Shown one piece after another: positions 33,514 to 42,123 of a stretch of DNA of 64,000 nucleotides (position 1 is its first letter; every line of letters begins with the position of its first letter). A program made the position numbers and the translations under genes. This DNA is from Nocardioides cavernae (lineage in GTDB: Bacteria > Actinomycetota > Actinomycetes > Propionibacteriales > Nocardioidaceae): contig NZ_JAFBCA010000001.1 of the NCBI RefSeq assembly GCF_016907475.1, positions 1,674,001 through 1,738,000 of the forward strand. Reading direction: 5' to 3'. The notes beneath the pieces were generated by a model, which did no database searches, was not told where the DNA came from, and worked only from the letters and a program-made list of their open reading frames with translations.

Positions 33514-34371
33514 GTGTACACCGTCGGACGCACCGCACAGCTCACCGGAGTGCCGCGCGAGACCCTGCGCAAGTGGGAGCAGAGGTACGGCGTGGTGTCG
33601 CCGGCCCGCACCGAGGGCAACTACCGCCTCTACGACGACGAGGCGGTCAGACGCCTGTCGGTGATGCGCGACCTCGTCGACTCGGGATGGGCGCCGCGCG
33701 AGGCGGCGCGGAAGGTGCTGGACGAGCCGACGCGATCCGCGGACCTGCCCCGGCCGGGGTCGCCGCTGGCGCGGCTCGACGACCTCGCCGGGTGCGGCGA
33801 GGACTTCGACGTCGTACGGCTGGAGAGCATGCTCGACAAGGCGTTCGCCGAGGCCGACCTGGCGATCGCGGTCGACGAGTGGCTGATGCCGTCCCTCGTA
33901 CGCCTCGGCGAGGCCTGGCAGCAGGGGACGGTGAGCGTCGCGGGCGAGCACTTCGTCAGCGCCGCCGTCCTGCGCCGGCTCGCGCAGGCGTTCCACCAGC
34001 TCCCGCACGCCCTGCCCGGGGCACCCCAGGTGATGGTCGGGCTGGCCCGTGGCTCGCGCCACGAGCTGGGCGTCATGGCCTTCGCGATGGTGCTGCGCAG
34101 CCGCGGTATCAACGTCACCTACCTCGGCGCCGACCTGCCCGTGGAGAGCTGGGTCGACACCGTCCGCGCGCTGCTGCCCGAGGCCGTGGTGCTCGCGGTC
34201 CCGACCGTCGAGGACCTCCCGGCGGTGCGCGAGGCCGTGCAGGCGATCACGCCGATCACCACCGTCCTCCTCGGCGGCGCCCACCAGGGTCGGGTCGAGG
34301 GGGCCGAGGCCCTCGGCCACCAGATCGGCGAGGCGGCGGCCGACCTCGCCGCGCGCCTCACCGCGGCCTGA
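33514..34371 (+). CDS. MerR-family B12-binding (CarH/LitR-like) regulator, copy 2
   Basis: The 285-residue paralogue of the gene at 32248 keeps all key features: VGRTAQLTGVPRETLRKWEQRYGVV and GNYRLYDDEAVRRL in the DNA-binding domain, WQQGTVSVAGEH (Wx9EH) and GSRHELG. Recognition-helix residues agree, so both may bind the same sites. GTG 33514 is 7 nt after TACCCT and no ribosome-binding site is visible. Operator repeats lie directly over its promoter, which fits autoregulation. Sequence between the two copies is well conserved along the whole length, indicating tandem duplication. Confidence 0.88.
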   Translation: MYTVGRTAQLTGVPRETLRKWEQRYGVVSPARTEGNYRLYDDEAVRRLSVMRDLVDSGWAPREAARKVLDEPTRSADLPRPGSPLARLDDLAGCGEDFDVVRLESMLDKAFAEADLAIAVDEWLMPSLVRLGEAWQQGTVSVAGEHFVSAAVLRRLAQAFHQLPHALPGAPQVMVGLARGSRHELGVMAFAMVLRSRGINVTYLGADLPVESWVDTVRALLPEAVVLAVPTVEDLPAVREAVQAITPITTVLLGGAHQGRVEGAEALGHQIGEAAADLAARLTAA

Positions 34372-34395
34372 CAGCGGCTGCTGCGGCTACGTCGG

Positions 34396-36102
<1,707 letters not shown>

Positions 36103-36307
36103 GGCTGCCGATGCTACGCCGGGCCGGGCTCCGCGCCGGACTCGCCCTCCGGTGTCGTGGGCCGCCGACCTAGAGGCCGGAGCGGCGAGTTCGTCGGTCG
36201 TACCCATAAGCGTCACGCGGGAGTAACCTCCGAGCAGACGGGCCCGACGAGGCTCCGCGCGGCACATTCCACCGGCTGCGGCCGGCCAGCACCCCTGGAG
36301 GTCGAAG

Positions 36308-37432
36308 TTGAAGGTCCGCACATCACTCGTGTCCCTCGCCGCGATGGCGACCCTGGCAGCCGCTGCCGGCTGCGCGGCTCCCGAGAAGGAGTCCGACACC
36401 ACCACCGAGAGCGGCGTCGACGCCGCATCCGCCACGTCCGCGGAGGACTTCGGCGGGATGGACGAGCTCGTGAAGGCCGCCCAGGACGAGGGCACGCTCA
36501 ACGTCATCGCCCTGCCGCCGGACTGGGCCAACTACGGCGAGGTCATCTCCACGTTCGAGGACAAGTACGACATCGAGGTCAGCTCCGACCAGCCCGATGC
36601 TGCCTCCCAGGACGAGATCAACGCGGCCAACGACCTCAAGGGCACCGACCGCGCGCCCGACGTCTTCGACCTCGGTCAGTCCGTGGCGCTGGCCAACACC
36701 GACCTGTTCGCGCCCTACCAGGTCGAGACGTGGGACGACATCCCCGACGAGTTCAAGGACCCGGACGGCACCTGGGTCAACGACTACGGCGGCTACATGT
36801 CGATCGGCTACGACTCGTCCGTCGTGCCCGACGTCACCTCGGTGGCCGACCTGATGAAGCCGGAGTTCAAGGGCAAGGTGGCGCTCAACGGTGACCCGAC
36901 GCAGGCCGGTGCGGCGTTCAGCGGCGTCATGATGGCGGCGATCGCCAATGGCGGGTCGGCCGACGACATCGCGCCCGGCGTCGACTTCTTCGCCGACCTG
37001 AAGAAGGCCGGCAACTTCCTCACCGTCGATCCCGACTCCACGACGATCGAGCAGGGCACCACGCCGGTCGTCATCGACTGGGACTACCTCGGCGCGGCCG
37101 CGGCGGCCAACGTCGACACGTGGAAGACGGTCGTCCCCGAGGAGGCCGTCGTCGCGGGCTACTACTTCCAGGCGATCAACGCCGACGCGCCGCACCCGGC
37201 CGCCGCGCGGCTGTGGCAGGAGTTCCTCTACAGCGACGAGGGCCAGAACCTCTGGCTCAAGGGCGGTGCCCGTCCGGTCCGCGGCGACGCGATGGCCGAG
37301 GCCGGCACCATCGACGAGGAGCTCTGGGGAGCCCTGCCCGAGGTCACCGGCGAGCCGGTCATCCCGACCGACGAGCAGACGGTGACGGCCGGGGAGTACC
37401 TCGCAGCGAACTGGTCCAAGGCCATCCGCTGA
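36308..37432 (+). CDS. ABC transporter substrate-binding lipoprotein
   Basis: The 374-residue protein has a lipoprotein signal (lipobox AAAGC, Cys near residue 19) and a family-1/6 extracellular binding fold: [76 protein letters not shown]. The start is TTG at 36308 with GGAGG six bases upstream. Relatives import putrescine/spermidine, iron(III) or 2-aminoethylphosphonate. A putrescine-like or phosphonate-like substrate is plausible; it cannot be told from sequence. Confidence 0.88.
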   Translation: MKVRTSLVSLAAMATLAAAAGCAAPEKESDTTTESGVDAASATSAEDFGGMDELVKAAQDEGTLNVIALPPDWANYGEVISTFEDKYDIEVSSDQPDAASQDEINAANDLKGTDRAPDVFDLGQSVALANTDLFAPYQVETWDDIPDEFKDPDGTWVNDYGGYMSIGYDSSVVPDVTSVADLMKPEFKGKVALNGDPTQAGAAFSGVMMAAIANGGSADDIAPGVDFFADLKKAGNFLTVDPDSTTIEQGTTPVVIDWDYLGAAAAANVDTWKTVVPEEAVVAGYYFQAINADAPHPAAARLWQEFLYSDEGQNLWLKGGARPVRGDAMAEAGTIDEELWGALPEVTGEPVIPTDEQTVTAGEYLAANWSKAIR

Positions 37433-37446
37433 GCACGCCGACCCGC

Positions 37447-38313
37447 GTGAGCGGGGGTCCGGGCCGGCGGTTCGCCGTCGGCCCGGCCCTCCCGCTCCTG
37501 CCGTTCCTGCTCTTCGTCCTCGTCTTCCTGGTCGTCCCCACCCTGACCGTGGTGCTGGGCGCCTTCCAGGACGAGGACGGTCGCCCGACGCTGGGCAACC
37601 TCGACGCGCTGACCAGCGAGGCCGCGTTGACCGCCCTTCGTGGCTCGCTCGTCCTGTCCGCGTCGACGGCGGTGATCGGCGCCGTGCTGGGCGCCGTGCT
37701 GGCGTACCTCATCGTCTCGATGCCGGCCCAGAGCCTGCTGCGCCGGGCGACGCTCGCGGTGAGCGGAGTGCTGGCCCAGTTCGGCGGGGTCGTGCTGGCG
37801 TTCGCGTGGATCGCGACCATCGGCCCGGTCGGTGTCGTCACCCAGGCGGTGGCCGACCTCCTTGGCGCCGACCTCTACGGCGACGGCTGGCTGTTCGGCC
37901 TGCCCGGTCTGGTCGTCGTCTACTCCTACTTCCAGATCCCCTTGATGGTGATCGTCTTCACCCCAGCCTTCGACGGCCTGCGACCGCAGTGGCGGGAGGC
38001 CGCGGTCAACCTCGGCGCGAGCACCTGGACCTACTGGCGCTACGTAGCCCTGCCGCTGCTCACACCGCCCTTCCTCGGCGCGCTGCTGCTGCTGTTCGCC
38101 AACGCGTTCGCGGCGTACGCCACTGCGGCCGTGCTGGTCAGCCAGGGACAGCCCATCGTCCCGCTCCTGATCCGCCAGGCCATCACCAGCGAGGTCCTGC
38201 TCGGCCAGGCCAACGTGGGCTATGCGCTCGCGTTCGAGATGATCGTCGTGGTGACGGTCGTGATGGTGGGCTACAGCCTCCTCCTCCGGCGTGCGGCGAG
38301 GTGGATGCGATGA
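37447..38313 (+). CDS. ABC transporter permease 1
   Basis: The 288-residue protein has six membrane helices and the EAA-loop that contacts the ATPase: WREAAVNLGASTWTYWRYVALPLLTPP. The family is the PotB/CysT-like BPD_transp_1 group. The GTG at 37447 was chosen; a CTG overlapping the previous stop is an alternative. The stop overlaps the next gene's ATG (ATGA). It forms the channel with the second permease. Confidence 0.9.
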   Translation: MSGGPGRRFAVGPALPLLPFLLFVLVFLVVPTLTVVLGAFQDEDGRPTLGNLDALTSEAALTALRGSLVLSASTAVIGAVLGAVLAYLIVSMPAQSLLRRATLAVSGVLAQFGGVVLAFAWIATIGPVGVVTQAVADLLGADLYGDGWLFGLPGLVVVYSYFQIPLMVIVFTPAFDGLRPQWREAAVNLGASTWTYWRYVALPLLTPPFLGALLLLFANAFAAYATAAVLVSQGQPIVPLLIRQAITSEVLLGQANVGYALAFEMIVVVTVVMVGYSLLLRRAARWMR

Positions 38314-39098
38314 CCCAGTCCCGGGGCTTCAAGGTCTTCCGCGCGGTCGGCCTCCTGCTGTTCGCGACGTACTTCTTCGTGCCGCTGCTGGCGATGCTCG
38401 ACTTCTCCACCCAGGCCCGGGGGAGCGCGCCCGGCCGCACCGGGGCCAACTGGTCCTTCATGGTCACCGACGAGGACCTCCGCTCCTCGATCATCGCGTC
38501 GCTGCTGCTGGCGCTCTTCACCGTCGTGCTGATGGTGGCCCTGCTCGTGCCCACGATGGTGTGGGTGCGGCTGCGGGTCCCCCGGGCACGCGGGCTGATC
38601 GAGTTCCTGTGCCTGCTGCCGCTGACGATCCCCGTGCTGGTCATCGTCGTGGGGATCAGCAACGTCTACTCGTGGGTGACCTACCTGCTGGGGGACAGCG
38701 CCCTGGTTCTGACGTTCGTCTACGTCGTGATCGTGCTGCCGTACTCCTACCGGGCGATCGACGCCGCGCTGTCCGCGATCGATGCCGCCACGCTGGCAGA
38801 GGCCGCTCGCTCGCTGGGCGCCGGGTGGTTCACCGTGATCGTGCGCATCATCATGCCGAACATCACCAGCGGCATCCTCGGAGCCGCGTTCATCGCAGTG
38901 GCGCTCGTGCTGGGCGAGTACGTCGTCGCCTCGCTGCTGCACTTCGACACCCTGCCGGTGGCGATGGCGGCGCTCTACAAGAGCAACGGTCCCGCCGCCA
39001 TGGCCGCTGCCCTCGCCTCGATGATCCTCGTGGCCGTCCTGCTCGTCGGCCTCACCTTCCTCAGCCGTGACCGGCACAAGCAAGGAGCGTCTTCATGA
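38310..39098 (+). CDS. ABC transporter permease 2
   Basis: The 262-residue PotC-like permease has six helices and the EAA loop LAEAARSLGAGWFTVIVRIIMPNITSG. The ATG overlaps the stop of permease 1, and its stop overlaps the next ATG, so the three genes are coupled. It pairs with permease 1 in a heterodimeric channel. Confidence 0.9.
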   Translation: MTQSRGFKVFRAVGLLLFATYFFVPLLAMLDFSTQARGSAPGRTGANWSFMVTDEDLRSSIIASLLLALFTVVLMVALLVPTMVWVRLRVPRARGLIEFLCLLPLTIPVLVIVVGISNVYSWVTYLLGDSALVLTFVYVVIVLPYSYRAIDAALSAIDAATLAEAARSLGAGWFTVIVRIIMPNITSGILGAAFIAVALVLGEYVVASLLHFDTLPVAMAALYKSNGPAAMAAALASMILVAVLLVGLTFLSRDRHKQGASS

Positions 39099-40144
39099 CC
39101 GACCTCTCGACCGAGCGTGGGCTGGCCGTCGAGCTCTCCGACCTCACCCGCGTCTACGGAGAGGTCCGCGCCCTCGACGGACTGACCCTGCACATCGAGC
39201 CCGGCGAGCTGGTAGCGCTGCTCGGCCCGTCGGGGTGTGGGAAGACGACGGCGCTGCGCATCCTGGCCGGTCTCGACCAGGCGACCTCCGGCTCGGTGTC
39301 GGTCGGGGGCAAGGACCTGACCAGGGTGCCGGCCAACAAGCGCGACATGGGCATGGTGTTCCAGGCCTACAGCCTGTTCCCGCACATGACGGTGATCGAC
39401 AACGTCGCCTTCGGCCTCAAGCTGCGGGGGAGCGACAGCGCGGCGCGCCGCAAGCGGGCCGGCGACATGCTGGACCTGGTCGGCCTCAGCGAGCACGCCG
39501 ACCGCTACGCCCACCAGCTGTCCGGTGGCCAGCAGCAGCGCGTCGCGCTGGCGCGGGCCCTGGCCGTCGAGCCGTCGGTGCTGCTGCTCGACGAGCCGCT
39601 CTCGGCGCTCGACGCCAAGGTGCGCGTGCAGCTGCGCGACGAGATCCGCCGGGTGCAGCTCGAGGTCGGCACGACGACGTTGTTCGTCACCCACGACCAG
39701 GAGGAGGCGCTCGCCGTCGCCGACCGGGTCGGTGTGATGAACGCCGGTCGCCTCGAGCAGCTCGCGCCGCCCGCCGAGCTCTACTCGGCCCCGGCCACCC
39801 GGTTCGTCGGCGAGTTCGTCGGCCTCAGCAACCGGCTGCCGGCCGACGTCCGCGACGGGGTGGCCGCCGTCCTCGGCCGCGAGGTGCCCGTCCTCCCCGG
39901 CTCGACCACGGGACCGGGTCGGGCGCTCGTGCGTCCCGAGTCGGTCTCGGTCGTCAAGGACGCCGAGGGCGCTGCGACCGTCACGACGGTGATGTTCCTC
40001 GGACCGCTCTCGCGGGTGACCTGCACCCTCGCCGACGGCACGGACGTCGTCGCCCAGCTGGCGAGCTCGGACGCGTTGCGACTGGTGCCCGGCGACGCCG
40101 TGCGCCTCGAGGTCGCGCCCTCGCCGGTCCTCGTCGTGGCCTGA
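39095..40144 (+). CDS. ABC transporter ATP-binding protein (PotA/FbpC-like)
   Basis: The 349-residue protein has Walker A GPSGCGKTT, the Q-loop MVFQAYSLFP, LSGGQQQR, Walker B VLLLDEPLSALDAKVR and the H-loop VTHDQEEA, followed by a C-terminal TOBE/OB-fold regulatory domain (about 240-349). It powers the importer of the three upstream genes (ATGA overlap). The TOBE domain is typical of polyamine, iron and phosphonate systems. Confidence 0.93.
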   Translation: MTDLSTERGLAVELSDLTRVYGEVRALDGLTLHIEPGELVALLGPSGCGKTTALRILAGLDQATSGSVSVGGKDLTRVPANKRDMGMVFQAYSLFPHMTVIDNVAFGLKLRGSDSAARRKRAGDMLDLVGLSEHADRYAHQLSGGQQQRVALARALAVEPSVLLLDEPLSALDAKVRVQLRDEIRRVQLEVGTTTLFVTHDQEEALAVADRVGVMNAGRLEQLAPPAELYSAPATRFVGEFVGLSNRLPADVRDGVAAVLGREVPVLPGSTTGPGRALVRPESVSVVKDAEGAATVTTVMFLGPLSRVTCTLADGTDVVAQLASSDALRLVPGDAVRLEVAPSPVLVVA

Positions 40145-40148
40145 GGCG

Positions 40149-40916
40149 TCAGCGCCAGGGTGTGACCAGGGCCGTGAGGTCGGGCGCGAGTTCCTGCATC
40201 AGCTTGGGGCCGAAGGTCACGCGGTGCACGCCCATCACCTGCAGGTCCTCCAGCGACCCCGCGGCGCTGCCGGTGCGCGGGTTGGCGATCACGTTGACCG
40301 GACCGGACAGCGCGTCGAGGAGGGCCTGCAAGGCAGCCGCGTCCGGTACGCCGACGGGGTAGACGCACCGCGCGCCCGCCTCCTCGCATGCGCGCAGGCG
40401 GGTGGCGGCCTCACCGACCGGGTCCGCGAACTGGTCCTTCTTGAGGAACACGTCGGTGCGCGCGTTGACCACCAGGTCGACGCCGGCCGCGTCCGCCGCC
40501 TGGCGGATCGCGCCGATGTAGTCGGCGTGCTCTGCCGCCGAGCGCATCCGCCCTCCCTCGGAGTGCACGGTGTCCTCGATGTTGAGGCCGGCGGCGCCGG
40601 CCTCGAGCAGCCGCTCGACGAGCTCCTGGGGCGTGGCGCCGTAGCCGGCCTCCATGTCGGCGGTCACCGGGACCTCCGGCACGGCCGAGCAGATGCGTCG
40701 TACGCCGTCGAGGGCGTCGTCGAGCGACATGTCCTCGTTGTCGCCCTGGCCGCGGGAGTCGGCCAGCGGGTGGCTGCCGATGCTGAGCGCGCCGAAGCCG
40801 GCCTCGGCGACGACCTTCGCGGACCAGGCGTCCCACACGTTCGGCAGGACCAGCGTGGAGCCGGTGTGGTGGAGGTCGAGGAGCCGGGTGGCGAGGGCGG
40901 CGACGGAGGTGGTCAT
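40149..40916 (-). CDS. Isocitrate lyase/PEP mutase family protein
   Basis: The 255-residue TIM-barrel protein has the superfamily motifs SIGSHPLADSRGQGDNEDMSLDD, VTADMEAGYG (metal-binding Asp/Glu), INIEDTVHS and VNARTDVFL. It lacks the lyase KKCGH loop, so it is neither isocitrate nor clear methylisocitrate lyase. PEP mutase, phosphonopyruvate-hydrolase or oxaloacetate-decarboxylase-like activity is possible. ATG 40916 begins MTTSVAALATRLLDLHH. Adjacent convergent ABC transport genes make a phosphonate link tempting but unproven. Confidence 0.85.
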   Translation of the reverse strand: MTTSVAALATRLLDLHHTGSTLVLPNVWDAWSAKVVAEAGFGALSIGSHPLADSRGQGDNEDMSLDDALDGVRRICSAVPEVPVTADMEAGYGATPQELVERLLEAGAAGLNIEDTVHSEGGRMRSAAEHADYIGAIRQAADAAGVDLVVNARTDVFLKKDQFADPVGEAATRLRACEEAGARCVYPVGVPDAAALQALLDALSGPVNVIANPRTGSAAGSLEDLQVMGVHRVTFGPKLMQELAPDLTALVTPWR

Positions 40917-40994
40917 GCGTCGAGGCTGCCACGCGCGAGGCCCGGAGCACAGGGCCGCGGGGCATAGGACCGCGCGGACGTGCGTTGCACCGGC

Positions 40995-42110
40995 ATGCAG
41001 GTCCACGAGGCAGCGCCCGGCCCCGGGCTGGAGTCCGTCCTCGACTCCGTTCTCGACTCGGTCGTGATCGGCGCCGGGCAGGCCGGTCTCGCGGCGTCGT
41101 ACTTCCTCCGCCAGCGCGGCATCGACCACCTCGTCCTCGACGCCAACCCGGGCCCAGGCGGGGCGTGGCAGCACCGGTGGGCGTCACTCAGCATGGGCGA
41201 CGTCCACGGGGTCGCCGACCTGCCGGCGTCCACCGCCCCCGACGGCAGCGACCGGGCGGCCAACCTGGTCGTGCCCGACTACTTCGACGGCTACGAGCGG
41301 TGGCACGGCCTGCCGATCGTGCGTCCGGTGCAGGTGGACCGCGTCGAGAGCGAGGGCGACCTCCTCGTCGTGCGCGCGGGCGACCGCGTCTGGCGCACCC
41401 GGACGTTGGTGAACGCGACCGGCACCTGGACGCGCCCCTTCGTGCCGCACTACCCGGGCATCGCGTCCTTCGTCGGCGAGCAGCTGCACACGGCCGGCTA
41501 CCCGGGGGCCGAGCACTTCCGCGGCAAGCGCGTGCTCGTGGTCGGCGGCGGCGCCTCCGCGGTGCAGTTCATCGGCGAGCTCGCGCCCGTCACCGACACG
41601 CTCTGGGTGACCCGCCGCCCGCCGGTGTGGCGCGACGACGACTTCGACTCCGCCGCCGGCCTCGCCGCGGTCACGGCCGTCGAGGAGCGCGTACGACAGG
41701 GACTGCCGCCGGCGAGCGTCGTCAGCGTCACCGGCCTGGCGCTGCGGCCCCAGGAGCAGGAGGCGGCCCGGCAGGGCGCCTACGAGCGGCGCCTCCCGAT
41801 GTTCGAGCGGATCGAGCCCGACGGCGTGCGGTGGGCCGACGGCCGCTTCGAACCGGTCGACGTGATCCTCTGGGCCACCGGCTTCCGCCCCGCCGTCGAG
41901 CACCTCGCGCCCCTCGGCCTGCGCTCCCCGCAGGGCGGCATCGCCCTCGTCCCGGTGCCGGGCAACGTGCAGGGCGCGACCACGGCCGTGGGCGACCCGC
42001 GCGTGCAGCTCGTGGGCTACGGCCCCTCGGCCAGCACGGTCGGCGCATCACGCGCGGGTCGACAGGCCGCCCTCGCGGTGTCGCGGCACCTCGCTGCCCT
42101 GGCCGCCTGA
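40995..42110 (+). CDS. FAD/NAD(P)-dependent oxidoreductase, flavin-monooxygenase-like
   Basis: The 371-residue protein has an FAD-binding Rossmann motif VVIGAGQAGLAASYFLRQRG (about residues 25-45), GGAWQHRW, and a second dinucleotide motif VLVVGGGASAVQFIGEL (about 180) for NADPH. The C-terminal ILWATGFRP is the ATG motif of flavin monooxygenases. Substrate unknown. ATG 40995 was chosen; GTG 40980 in the same frame would add five residues. Confidence 0.87.
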   Translation: MQVHEAAPGPGLESVLDSVLDSVVIGAGQAGLAASYFLRQRGIDHLVLDANPGPGGAWQHRWASLSMGDVHGVADLPASTAPDGSDRAANLVVPDYFDGYERWHGLPIVRPVQVDRVESEGDLLVVRAGDRVWRTRTLVNATGTWTRPFVPHYPGIASFVGEQLHTAGYPGAEHFRGKRVLVVGGGASAVQFIGELAPVTDTLWVTRRPPVWRDDDFDSAAGLAAVTAVEERVRQGLPPASVVSVTGLALRPQEQEAARQGAYERRLPMFERIEPDGVRWADGRFEPVDVILWATGFRPAVEHLAPLGLRSPQGGIALVPVPGNVQGATTAVGDPRVQLVGYGPSASTVGASRAGRQAALAVSRHLAALAA

Positions 42111-42123
42111 CGCGGCTCCCGGC

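Noticed and set aside
40149..40916. Isocitrate lyase (glyoxylate shunt)
   Set aside because: Too short and lacks the KKCGH catalytic loop.
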